Below are positions 16,769 through 24,060 of a stretch of DNA of 64,000 nucleotides, one piece after another (position 1 is the stretch's first letter; the number at the start of each line of letters is the position of its first letter). Source of the stretch: Hyphomicrobium_A sp963812795 (lineage in GTDB: Bacteria > Pseudomonadota > Alphaproteobacteria > Rhizobiales > Hyphomicrobiaceae); assembly GCA_963812795.1 (NCBI GenBank), contig CAWEWG010000016.1:62001-126000 (forward strand). The letters run 5' to 3'. A program made the translations under genes and the position numbers. The notes beneath the pieces were generated by a model, which saw only the letters and a program-made list of their open reading frames with translations, made no database searches and had not been told where the DNA came from.

Positions 16769-18295
16769 TTACGCTCCTCCGAGCGGCGCCAGGGCGCGCA
16801 GGACTTGCGGCAGCGCCTCCGGCAGATCCTCGGCGATGAGGCCGGGACCGAAGGCCTTGGCGGCGGCGCCGTGCAGCCATACGCCCGCGCACGCGGCTTC
16901 GAAGGCCGGCATCGATTGCGCGAGCAGGCCGGCAATGAAGCCGCCGAGCACGTCGCCCGCCCCCGCTGTCGCCAGCCAGGGTGGGGCGTTGTCGTTGACG
17001 GCGGCGCGCCCGTCGGGGGCGGCGATCACCGTGTCTGCCCCCTTGAGCACCACTACAGCGCCTGACCGCTGTGCCGCGGCGCGGGCGCGCTGCAGCTTCG
17101 AGCCCATCGCCGCGTCCACAAACAGCCGCTGGAACTCGCCCTCATGCGGCGTGAGCACGACGGGGCGGCTCATACCCGCAATGGCAACGAACAGCTCGCT
17201 GGGGCTGCCGGCGAACGAGGTGATGGCGTCGGCGTCGAGCACGGTCGCGGCGCCGGTGGAAAGGGCGGTGTGCACGAGCTGTTGCGTCGCGGCGCCGACG
17301 CCAAGCGCCGGACCGAGCAGCACCGCGTTCTTGCGTCTGTCGGCGAGGATGCCCGCCAGGCCGTCCGGACCTTCGAACGGCTGCAGCATGATGGCGGTGA
17401 GATGGGCGGCGTTGACGGCCACGGCACCGGGCGGGCTGGCGACGGTGACCAGCCCGGCGCCGACGCGCAGCGCGCCGCGGGCACCGAGGCGCGCCGCACC
17501 GGTATGGGCTGCCGGTCCCGAGACGACTAACGCGTGGCCGCGCCCGTACTTATGCCCGTCGAGCTTCGGCCACGGAAACTGCGCGCTCCACAAGCCGGGC
17601 GCGTTCGCCCACGTGTTGGCGCCGATGTCGGCCAGCACGCCTTCCGGGATACCGATGTCGACCACGCTGATCTCCCCGCAAAGCACGCGTCCCGGCAGCA
17701 AAAGGTGGCCGGGCTTGCGCCGAAAGAACGTCACGGTACGCGCGGCCTCGACGACGGGACCGTCCGCCTTTCCTGTCGTGCCGTCGAGACCACTCGGAAC
17801 ATCGACGGCGAGCACGGGCACCGTGCTGCGATTGATCGCGGCAATAACCTCGGCCGCAACACCGGCGATAGGACGTGCCAGCCCGGCGCCGAACAATGCA
17901 TCGACGATCAGTTGCGCCCCGTCGATCGACGTTGGCGTCAGCGGGGCGATCGGCAGGCCGCAGCGCTGCGCCATGGCGGCTGCGTCTCCTTGCAACGCAT
18001 CTGCAGAGCCCAGCAGCGCCAGGCGCACGTCCAGCCCCGCCGCATGCAGGTGGCGCGCGGCGACGAAGCCATCGCCGCCGTTATTGCCGGGTCCGCAAAG
18101 GACAGCCACGCGGACACGCGGCTCGCACGTGGCAAGCGCGGCGCGGGCGACCGCACACCCGGCGTTCTCCATGAGCGAGGCGCTCGGGATGTATCCGGCT
18201 GCGGCCATGCGATCGGCGCGGCCCATCTCCTCCGTCGTGAGCAACTGCAGCTCGGCGGCGCGACTGCCTGACGATTGAGCGGTTCGATTGACCAT
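16769..18295 (-). CDS. nnrDE: Bifunctional NAD(P)H-hydrate epimerase / ADP-dependent NAD(P)H-hydrate dehydratase
   Basis: This 508-aa enzyme repairs damaged NADHX and NADPHX. The N-terminal half is a YjeF_N epimerase domain with VAVLCGPGNNGGDGFVAARHL and VDALFGAGLARPI, then VPVLAVDVPSGLDGTTG. The C-terminal half is the ribokinase-like dehydratase domain with HKYGRGHALVVSG, LTPHEGEFQRL and the signature LATAGAGDVLGGFIAGLLAQ, whose GAGD holds the catalytic aspartate. It is divergent from glnB. This pairing with glnB-glnA is frequent in alphaproteobacteria. Confidence 0.95.
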   Translation of the reverse strand: MVNRTAQSSGSRAAELQLLTTEEMGRADRMAAAGYIPSASLMENAGCAVARAALATCEPRVRVAVLCGPGNNGGDGFVAARHLHAAGLDVRLALLGSADALQGDAAAMAQRCGLPIAPLTPTSIDGAQLIVDALFGAGLARPIAGVAAEVIAAINRSTVPVLAVDVPSGLDGTTGKADGPVVEAARTVTFFRRKPGHLLLPGRVLCGEISVVDIGIPEGVLADIGANTWANAPGLWSAQFPWPKLDGHKYGRGHALVVSGPAAHTGAARLGARGALRVGAGLVTVASPPGAVAVNAAHLTAIMLQPFEGPDGLAGILADRRKNAVLLGPALGVGAATQQLVHTALSTGAATVLDADAITSFAGSPSELFVAIAGMSRPVVLTPHEGEFQRLFVDAAMGSKLQRARAAAQRSGAVVVLKGADTVIAAPDGRAAVNDNAPPWLATAGAGDVLGGFIAGLLAQSMPAFEAACAGVWLHGAAAKAFGPGLIAEDLPEALPQVLRALAPLGGA

Positions 18296-18389
18296 CTGGA
18301 CGCCTGCCGATTGCGCGTGATGCGTTTATGTGCAAATTGCCCAAGCCTTAGGCATATAGCGTGCCGATGCTACCTGGGCGGCGCGCGAA

Positions 18390-18417
18390 CCTGCAAATAA
18401 CACTCTGAATTTGCAGG
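18390..18417. promoter_or_regulatory. 9-bp inverted repeat upstream of glnB
   Basis: CCTGCAAAT at 18390-18398 is matched by ATTTGCAGG at 18409-18417 across ten bases. The centre is about 60 bases upstream of the start point predicted from the sigma-54 site. The sequence is not the textbook NtrC site, but position and symmetry fit an activator site. A further TGCAAAT occurs at 18331. Confidence 0.45.
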
Positions 18418-18437
18418 AGCTTATTTGCGCCCTGGAG

Positions 18438-18454
18438 TTGGCATGCGCCGTGCT
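18438..18454 (+). promoter_or_regulatory. Probable sigma-54 (RpoN) promoter of glnB
   Basis: TTGGCATGCGCCGTGCT contains the GG (18440-18441) and GC (18452-18453) doublets separated by exactly ten bases. This is the spacing required by RpoN holoenzyme. The -24 half (TTGGCA) is a full match, and the -12 half (GTGCT) differs from TTGCT at one base. Sigma-54 control of glnBA by NtrC is well known in proteobacteria. Confidence 0.6.
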
Positions 18455-18520
18455 AACTTCTGGCCGTCCACGCAAAGCCGCCCTTTGAGAAACCAGATAA
18501 ACGCGGAGGGGCCAGGGGTC

Positions 18521-18859
18521 ATGAAGAAAATCGAAGCCATCATCAAGCCATTCAAGCTCGACGAAGTGAAAGAAGCACTGCAGGAAATCGGCCTGCAGGG
18601 CATTACCGTGCTCGAGGCGAAGGGCTTCGGACGTCAGAAGGGCCACACCGAGCTTTATCGGGGCGCCGAGTACGTGGTGGATTTCCTGCCGAAAGTGAAG
18701 ATCGAGGTGGTGCTCGCCGACGAGATGCTCGACAAAGCCGTCGATGCAATCCAGAAGGCGGCCAAGACCGGCCGTATCGGCGACGGCAAGATCTTCATCT
18801 CCGCCATAGACGATGCGATCCGCATTCGCACCGGCGAGACCGGCGCAGACGCCATCTAA
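18521..18859 (+). CDS. glnB: PII nitrogen regulatory protein GlnB
   Basis: The 112-aa signal transducer begins MKKIEAIIKPFKLDEVKEAL. The T-loop has the uridylylation tyrosine at residue 51 in YRGAEYVVDF. The C-terminal signature is TGRIGDGKIFISAI. GlnB senses 2-oxoglutarate and ATP/ADP and relays nitrogen status to GlnE, NtrB and others. ATG 18521 follows a GGAGGGG with suitable spacing. It is directly upstream of glnA with a terminator-like hairpin between them, and a sigma-54 site lies upstream, so nitrogen-limited expression is expected. Confidence 0.97.
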   Translation: MKKIEAIIKPFKLDEVKEALQEIGLQGITVLEAKGFGRQKGHTELYRGAEYVVDFLPKVKIEVVLADEMLDKAVDAIQKAAKTGRIGDGKIFISAIDDAIRIRTGETGADAI

Positions 18860-18870
18860 ACAATTGCTTC

Positions 18871-18897
18871 AAAGGGGCTGCTTTCAGCCCCTTTTTT
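18871..18897 (+). terminator. Intrinsic terminator between glnB and glnA
   Basis: AAAGGGGCTG, a four-base loop, then CAGCCCCTTTTTT form a perfect stem followed by a T run, 11 bases after the glnB stop. It would partly separate glnB from glnA, allowing readthrough at a set ratio or separate glnA transcription. Confidence 0.85.
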
Positions 18898-18947
18898 CCG
18901 TAAAAGAACGGCCGTCCAAGGCTACAAACAGTCAATGGGGAGTTCTC

Positions 18948-20357
18948 ATGAAGAGCGCCAGCGATGTCCTGAAGATGGTGAAGGACAAGGACGTCAAGTT
19001 CGTCGATTTCCGTTTCACCGACACCAAAGGCAAGATGCAGCATGTGACGGCGCATGCGAGCACCTTCAACGAGGACGTCTTTCAAGACGGCTATGCCTTC
19101 GACGGCTCTTCGATCGCCGGCTGGAAGGGCATCGAAGCCTCCGACATGTTGCTGATGCCGGACGCCTCGTCGGCGCACCTTGATCCCTTCTTCGCTCAGT
19201 CGACCGTCGCCATCTTCTGCGACGTCCTCGAGCCCACGACCGGTCAGTTCTACGAGCGTGACCCGCGCGGCATCGCCAAGAAGGCCGAGGCCTACATGAA
19301 GTCGACGGGCGTCGGCGACACGATCTTCATGGGGCCGGAAGCCGAGTTCTTCATCTTCGACGACGTGCGCTTCTCCGCCGATCCTTACAACACCGGCTTC
19401 CGCATCAACTCCATCGAGCTGCCCACGAACACCGGCACCGAATACGAGATGGGCAACCTCGGCCACCGTCCGCGCACCAAGGGCGGCTACTTTCCCGTGC
19501 CGCCGATCGATAGCTGTCAGGACATCCGCTCCGAGATGATCTCGGTGATGGCCGAGATGGGCGTCGCCGTCGAAAAGCACCACCACGAGGTTGCCGCCGC
19601 GCAGCACGAGCTCGGTATCAAATTCGCCCCGATGGTCAACATCGCCGACCATCTGCAGATCTATAAGTACGTCATTCACATGGTCGCCCAGGCCTACGGC
19701 AAGACGGCCTGCTTCATGCCGAAGCCCATCTTCGGCGATAACGGCTCGGGCATGCACGTGCACCAGTCGATCTGGAAAGGCAGCACCCCAGTCTTCGCCG
19801 GCAACAAATACGCCGACCTGTCGGAGACGGCGCTAAGCTACATCGCCGGCGTCTTGAAGCACGCCAAGGCGATCAACGCCTTCACCAACCCGACCACCAA
19901 CTCCTACAAGCGTCTGGTGCCGGGCTACGAGGCGCCCGTGCTGCTCGCCTACTCGGCGCGCAACCGCTCTGCCGCGTGCCGCATCCCGCACGTGTCGAGC
20001 CCGAAGGCGAAGCGCTTCGAGGTCCGCTTCCCGGATCCCGCCGCCAACCCCTACCTCGGGTTCACGGCCATGCTCATGGCCGGCCTCGACGGCATCGCCA
20101 ACAAGCTCAATCCGGGCGACGCGATCGACAAGAACCTGTACGATCTGCCGCCGGCAGAGCTGGCCAACATCCCGACGGTTGCCGGCAGCCTGCGCGAGGC
20201 ACTCGAGGCGCTCGATAAGGACCGCGGCTTCCTCAAGATGGGCGGCGTGATGTCCGACGACATGATCGACGCCTACATCGAGCTGAAGATGGCGGAGAAC
20301 ATGCGCTACGAGATGGCCCCGCATCCGATCGAGTTCGAAATGTACTACTCGGTCTAA
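18948..20357 (+). CDS. glnA: Glutamine synthetase type I
   Basis: The 469-aa enzyme makes glutamine from glutamate, ammonia and ATP as a dodecamer. Diagnostic segments are FDGSSIAGWKGI, MGPEAEFFIFD, FGDNGSGMHVHQSIWK (ATP/glutamate site), NPTTNSYKRLVPGYEAPV, and the adenylylation region KNLYDLPP with the tyrosine modified by GlnE. The length equals the classical 469 residues. The ATG at 18948 is chosen because it gives MKSASDVLKMVKD, the usual N-terminus; a longer in-frame start would overlap the terminator. An intrinsic terminator follows. Confidence 0.98.
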   Translation: MKSASDVLKMVKDKDVKFVDFRFTDTKGKMQHVTAHASTFNEDVFQDGYAFDGSSIAGWKGIEASDMLLMPDASSAHLDPFFAQSTVAIFCDVLEPTTGQFYERDPRGIAKKAEAYMKSTGVGDTIFMGPEAEFFIFDDVRFSADPYNTGFRINSIELPTNTGTEYEMGNLGHRPRTKGGYFPVPPIDSCQDIRSEMISVMAEMGVAVEKHHHEVAAAQHELGIKFAPMVNIADHLQIYKYVIHMVAQAYGKTACFMPKPIFGDNGSGMHVHQSIWKGSTPVFAGNKYADLSETALSYIAGVLKHAKAINAFTNPTTNSYKRLVPGYEAPVLLAYSARNRSAACRIPHVSSPKAKRFEVRFPDPAANPYLGFTAMLMAGLDGIANKLNPGDAIDKNLYDLPPAELANIPTVAGSLREALEALDKDRGFLKMGGVMSDDMIDAYIELKMAENMRYEMAPHPIEFEMYYSV

Positions 20358-20381
20358 GCGGCCGGCATCGACGCTAAGCGA

Positions 20382-20413
20382 GGCCCGGGAGTGATCCTGG
20401 GCCTTTTGCTTTT
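20382..20413 (+). terminator. Intrinsic terminator after glnA
   Basis: GGCCCGGG (20382-20389) pairs with CCTGGGCC (20396-20403), with one G-U pair, around a six-base loop. TTTTGCTTTTT follows. It lies 24 bases after the glnA stop codon. Confidence 0.85.
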
Positions 20414-20449
20414 TGGTGCCGCTCGAGATGCGGCGCGGTTCGCCAAACG

Positions 20450-20758
20450 TCAGAAGTAGAACAGCACGGCGACGAACACCGCCGCCCAGCCGACGAGCCA
20501 CAGGCGGCGCGCCTGACCGCCGAGCCATCCACCGAATCGGCGACCCGCCTCGCGCCACGATATCTGCCCGATCACCGCGATGAAGAGGCCGATGCCAAGA
20601 CCGGCGACGGCGGAGCGGTAGTCGAGCGCCGGACCGCCGATCTCGAAACCGCCGACGTTGGTAACGGTCGACGTGCCGGATGGAGCGACCATGATCACCG
20701 CGGCGATCATCAGCCCGAGGGCGAGCATCGAGAAAAAGCTGAGGACGGACCGCATCAC
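20450..20758 (-). CDS. Small inner-membrane protein, unknown function
   Basis: The 102-aa product has three predicted membrane segments: VLSFFSMLALGLMIAAVIMV, AVAGLGIGLFIAVIGQI and LWLVGWAAVFVAVLFYF. Between the last two is a basic loop (REAGRRFGGWLGGQARR). The positive-inside rule puts that loop in the cytoplasm. It converges on glnA and has no obvious partner gene. No family recognised. Confidence 0.6.
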   Translation of the reverse strand: MMRSVLSFFSMLALGLMIAAVIMVAPSGTSTVTNVGGFEIGGPALDYRSAVAGLGIGLFIAVIGQISWREAGRRFGGWLGGQARRLWLVGWAAVFVAVLFYF

Positions 20759-20901
20759 GGCACCAGGGAGGGGCAGGCGTGCGCGCAGGCTACCGCGACG
20801 ATTTTAATAACGGCTTAACCAAGGCAGCCACGCGCTCACTGCGGTGCTCTTGAGTTGACACGTTAGCCATACCGGCGCAGGGTTGTATGACCTTCCACGG
20901 C

Positions 20902-21152
20902 AAAGGAGGTCTAAGAAAATGTGGCCACCCGATCACCTCATGCCGCCGAGCGCGACGCCCTGATGGACGTTACGGCTGGTGGCCGATCCGAAAATCAGAA
21001 CGAGCAATCGCGGTGTGTAGCAACATCCGCGAACTAGCCCGAAAAGACGGGCAGGGCCTTCCAATGGAGCTGGGTTGCTGCCTAAGGCGCACCGCTCGAA
21101 ATCAGATGAGCCCAAGGGAGCCCGGACGGCCTAGCCGCTCCGGGTTCCTCCC
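20902..21152 (+). ncRNA. Candidate structured RNA or leader, unclassified
   Basis: The interval 20759-21346 has no convincing gene. Within it lies a series of predicted stems. These are CGCGG/CCGCG (21009-21031), GCCCG/CGGGC (21037-21052), GCCTT/AAGGC (21056-21088) and a long compound hairpin at 21116-21152. In the last, GGGAG/CTCCC encloses CCCGGA/TCCGGG and CGGC/GCCG. A TTGACA hexamer is at 20854-20859, without a good -10 at the standard distance. The block begins at a perfect Shine-Dalgarno (20902-20910). It does not show the conserved cores of RNase P RNA, SRP RNA or tmRNA. It may be a 5' leader of the gene at 21347 or a separate RNA. Confidence 0.35.
20919..20963 (+). CDS. Possible 14-codon leader peptide
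   Basis: ATG at 20919 follows AAAGGAGGT (20902-20910) by eight bases, the strongest ribosome-binding site in the window. The frame reads MWPPDHLMPPSATP and stops at 20961-20963. Five prolines in 14 residues, two as PP pairs, could stall a ribosome. GAGGT of the ribosome site could pair with ACCTC at 20935-20939 inside the frame. No homologue is known to me. Confidence 0.3.
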   Translation: MWPPDHLMPPSATP

Positions 21153-21346
21153 GTTCAGGCGCCTATACAGCCGTGGCAGCACAGGCCTTCATTCCCTGAG
21201 AATATTTGTAGAATATTCACCATATGCGTGCCACGGTCGTGGGGGATAAGCCGAATTGGCCCGATTTTCAATGCTCTGCGCTTGCCGCCTCAGTCGGCGT
21301 ACCACTTAGCGAGCCCGAGCATGGACAGGACAACTGGAGCCGCGCC
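21153..21346. other. Intergenic remainder upstream of 21347, no gene seen
   Basis: This stretch contains an AT-rich repeat, GAATATT at 21200-21206 and GAATATTC at 21211-21218, the latter palindromic, followed by an ATG at 21224 in frame with the next gene. The upstream in-frame extension from 21224 (MRATVVGDKPNWPDF) has no ribosome site and is unlike the rest of that protein. I take the repeat as a possible promoter or operator and not as coding sequence. Confidence 0.3.
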
Positions 21347-22216
21347 ATGCGCGACGTCACGTCCGACATATACGCGACCCCGACCGACAGCTTCGTGGGG
21401 GTGCTCGATCAATTCGCCTCGCTCAGCAGCTATGCGAGCGAGGCGTCGACGGTCGGCGGCTATCGCCTGCTGCCGTCGCGGCGTACAGCGCCGCGCACGA
21501 CGCAGCGCTCTGCTGCGGGCGCAGCCGTGCGCAGCGGCGCGCGCATGCGCTGGACAGGATCGCTGTCCGTACTCTTCATCGGCGGCCTCGGCCTTGCGGT
21601 GCTCGCCGGCCCGGCGAATTGCCCGTGCTCGAGCGCCTTCGCGGTCGCCGAGCAGTCGTCGCTGGCGCGCCTCGGTTACGTGCAGAACGCGCACATGATG
21701 GCCGAGCGCGAGATGATCCAACCGGACGCAGAGCTGCCGGCGCTGTCGACCGCGGCGCTCATCGAGCCGGAAGAGAGCGCTGTCGGTGTCTCGCCGATCA
21801 CCACGTCGGCGTTGGAGCCGTCGCGCGACGCAGCCGCCATCGCGAGCGAAGTGTTGCCTGCAACGAGCGCCGACCGACTGCCCGCAAAGATCGAGCCGCT
21901 TGCCGATGCCGGGCCGGAGAACGTCAAGCTGGCCGCTGCCTCGGACGTTACGAGCGACGTGCCGCCGACGCTGCCGACCATCGAGGTTGCGACGCCGCCG
22001 GCGGACGACGTCGCCGCCAGCGAACCCGAGCGCGAGCCGGTTGCCAAGACGCGCCGCGCCAAGAAGCGCACGGCCCTGCGCGCCTATCGCACGTCGAACG
22101 ATCTTGCCGGCGGCCGCGGCAAGAAGTCCGGCGAAGCGGCGCCCAAGTCGCCGAAGTGGGCGCAGCAGATGTTCGTCACGCCGTGGCAGACGCGCGCTTT
22201 CTCCTACACCCAGTAA
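21347..22216 (+). CDS. Single-pass membrane protein with basic Lys/Arg-rich tail, unknown function
   Basis: From ATG 21347 the product is 289 aa. A soluble N-terminal stretch of about 65 residues (MRDVTSDIYATPTDSFVGVL) is followed by basic residues and one membrane helix (SLSVLFIGGLGLAVLAGP). The long remainder is rich in Ala, Glu, Pro and Ser and predicted disordered, then basic (KTRRAKKRTALRAYR). It ends in WAQQMFVTPWQTRAFSYTQ. The orientation is N-in, tail outside the cytoplasm. ATG 21224 is an alternative start. No domain recognised. Confidence 0.6.
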   Translation: MRDVTSDIYATPTDSFVGVLDQFASLSSYASEASTVGGYRLLPSRRTAPRTTQRSAAGAAVRSGARMRWTGSLSVLFIGGLGLAVLAGPANCPCSSAFAVAEQSSLARLGYVQNAHMMAEREMIQPDAELPALSTAALIEPEESAVGVSPITTSALEPSRDAAAIASEVLPATSADRLPAKIEPLADAGPENVKLAAASDVTSDVPPTLPTIEVATPPADDVAASEPEREPVAKTRRAKKRTALRAYRTSNDLAGGRGKKSGEAAPKSPKWAQQMFVTPWQTRAFSYTQ

Positions 22217-22257
22217 AAAGCCATCGCCGCGCCACACGCCCATCGCACGTTCGCGCC

Positions 22258-23037
22258 ATGCGACGCGACCTGACGCTCATCCTCGTTGCACTCGTTCAAC
22301 TGGCCGCGCCGACGGTTGCCATCGCCGCGCCCGGTTATGCCTGGCAGTTCTCGTCTGGCGAACAGACCCTCGAGCAGCGCTTTCCTCCCCCGCCCGGCTT
22401 TGTGCGCACCGTCGCCGCGCCGGACAGTTGGGCGGCGTGGCTACGCGGGCTGCCGATGAGGCCGGCGAACGCGCCGGTCCTTATCTATACCGGCGCCCAG
22501 AAATGGCGGCAGGATGTGCATGCCGCGGTGATCGACATCGACGTCGGCAAGCGCAATTTGCAGCAGTGCGCCGACGCCATCATGCGGCTGCGCGCCGAAT
22601 GGCTGTTCGCAGCAAACCGCAAGCAGGAGATCCGCTTCAACGACACCGAGGGCAAGCGCCTCAGTTTTTCGGCGCGCCGCGGCAGCGACTACGCATCATT
22701 CCGCAAGTACATGGACTACGTGTTCGCCTACGCCGGCACTTATTCGCTCGAGCGCGAGTTGAAGCCGGCGCCGCTGCCGACACTGCAGCCCGGCGACGTG
22801 TTCATCAAAGGCGGCTTCCCCGGCCACGCGGTCCTCGTCGCCGACGTCGTCGAGAACGCGCAGACGGGCGAGAAGCGCTTCCTGCTGGTGCAGAGCTACA
22901 TGCCGGCGCAGGAGATGCACGTCCTCAAGAACCCGGCCGCCGCCGACGGCTCGCCGTGGTATGCGGCCGCCTTCGAGGGCGACCTCGTCACGCCCGAGTG
23001 GACGTTCTCGGCGGGCGCGCTGCGACGCTGGCCGTGA
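22258..23037 (+). CDS. Exported DUF4846 family protein
   Basis: The 259-aa protein has a signal peptide (LTLILVALVQLAAPTVAIA). It then shows DUF4846 features: RFPPPPGFVRTVAAPDSWAAWLRGLP, VIDIDVGKRNLQQCADAIMRLRAEWL, FNDTEGKRLSFSAR and PGDVFIKGGFPGHAVLVADV. The G-F-P-G-H-A-V-L-V-x-D block, with its histidine and aspartate, is strongly conserved in the family. Its biochemical function is unknown. It follows the preceding membrane-protein gene by 41 bases. Confidence 0.8.
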   Translation: MRRDLTLILVALVQLAAPTVAIAAPGYAWQFSSGEQTLEQRFPPPPGFVRTVAAPDSWAAWLRGLPMRPANAPVLIYTGAQKWRQDVHAAVIDIDVGKRNLQQCADAIMRLRAEWLFAANRKQEIRFNDTEGKRLSFSARRGSDYASFRKYMDYVFAYAGTYSLERELKPAPLPTLQPGDVFIKGGFPGHAVLVADVVENAQTGEKRFLLVQSYMPAQEMHVLKNPAAADGSPWYAAAFEGDLVTPEWTFSAGALRRWP

Positions 23038-23052
23038 CGAAGATGACCCGCA

Positions 23053-23235
23053 TCAGTAGCTGATGACGAACACCGAGACCAGCGAGGCGATGAGGAACGT
23101 GCCGAGCCCGGCGAGCGCCCTTATCCCCGTATTCGGGTCGGCGTGCGTCATCATTTCATTGAGGGCGAAGCCGAGGCCAGCCAGGCCGACCGCGAATAGG
23201 ACGATGCCGACGAGCACTCCGAAAACACCACGCAT
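23053..23235 (-). CDS. 60-aa membrane protein, unknown function
   Basis: Two hydrophobic helices (VLVGIVLFAVGLAGLGFAL and LAGLGTFLIASLVSVFVIS) are joined by a short loop (NEMMTHADPNTGIRA). A GGAGAGAA sequence precedes the ATG at 23235. It is first of three small membrane-protein genes on this strand. No family recognised. Confidence 0.55.
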   Translation of the reverse strand: MRGVFGVLVGIVLFAVGLAGLGFALNEMMTHADPNTGIRALAGLGTFLIASLVSVFVISY

Positions 23236-23294
23236 TTCTTCTCTCCCTAGGCTGCCGGCGAGCGCCGGTCTGTTATGTCAGTCTTACGCGCGAG

Positions 23295-23579
23295 CTACGG
23301 CACGGGTTGCGCCGGCGGCGCTCCCTGCTCGGCGAAATAGTCGTTGATGTACCCCTTGGCAGAATGCGGCCCGTCTGGCTGCGAGTGGGTATAGGCGATG
23401 ACGCCGACGAACAGAACGGCCGCGAAGACCATTGCCAGGCCGGAGCGAAGAACAACCGCCCCGCGACCCGGCGCAAACGCCCACGAGGGACTTGCAAGGC
23501 CAGCGACAAGGTAGAGCAGGGCCAGGACGACGATGATGCTCGACGCCAGCTCGGAGGTTTCGATCATCCGGTCGTACAT
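23295..23579 (-). CDS. Small two-helix membrane protein, tandem paralog A
   Basis: The 94-aa product has helices SSIIVVLALLYLVAGLASPSW and GLAMVFAAVLFVGVIAY. A periplasm-facing tail ends APPAQPVP. The motif L-Y-L-V-x-G-L-x-x-P-S-W-x-x-A-x-x-R is shared with the gene at 23697, which has the same architecture and a similar proline-rich end, so the pair arose by duplication. The motif resembles the short G-L-I-x-P motif of some small bacterial membrane proteins of unknown role. Confidence 0.6.
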   Translation of the reverse strand: MYDRMIETSELASSIIVVLALLYLVAGLASPSWAFAPGRGAVVLRSGLAMVFAAVLFVGVIAYTHSQPDGPHSAKGYINDYFAEQGAPPAQPVP

Positions 23580-23696
23580 CGCGCGCCCCTGTTTGCCGGC
23601 GGTCCGCCGACAGCGCGCGGAAAGTCCGCGGCGCCCCCACTTTGAGGCACGCCGCGGGCAGGCGGGTCAACCATTTTTGCCTTGGCTGCGCCGCGA

Positions 23697-23963
23697 TCAG
23701 GGCTGCGCGGGGGTCGACTGTGGCACCGGCGGCTCGGTGCCGATGGTGGCCGGCGGCACGAGCGCGCCCGGCAGCGGGCGGATCAGCAAGTAGAAGAGGG
23801 TCGAGGCGATGAGCATGGCGACGACGGCAACGACGACGACGGTGCTGCGCTTGCTGGCCAGAACCCACGACGGCTTCACCAGCCCGAACACGAGATAGAG
23901 CATCGCGAGAACGAAGATGAGCTGGAACGACCAGGACGAATAATCGAGGAGCGCGTCTGCCAT
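23697..23963 (-). CDS. Small two-helix membrane protein, tandem paralog B
   Basis: The 88-aa product has helices FQLIFVLAMLYLVFGLVKPSW and TVVVVAVVAMLIASTLFYLL and ends PVPQSTPAQP. It aligns over its whole length with the neighbour at 23295: LYLVFGLVKPSWVLASKR against LYLVAGLASPSWAFAPGR. The 117-base gap between the two genes contains no gene I can support. Function unknown. Confidence 0.6.
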   Translation of the reverse strand: MADALLDYSSWSFQLIFVLAMLYLVFGLVKPSWVLASKRSTVVVVAVVAMLIASTLFYLLIRPLPGALVPPATIGTEPPVPQSTPAQP

Positions 23964-24060
23964 TTATGGGGCCTCGGAAGGGGGCGATGTGCTGGCGCGC
24001 ATTCTGGCGGTGACGGCTTAACGGAACGCCAACCGCACCTGGGTTGCCGGCGCACCTCGC

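Noticed and set aside
15021..18278. Several long plus-strand frames opposite the TPR gene and nnrDE
   Set aside because: Mirror frames of two confident genes, with no recognisable motifs.
20887..21249. 120-aa frame running through the hairpin region
   Set aside because: No hydrophobic core or domain, and it runs through strong stems. The ribosome site nearby serves a different, short frame.
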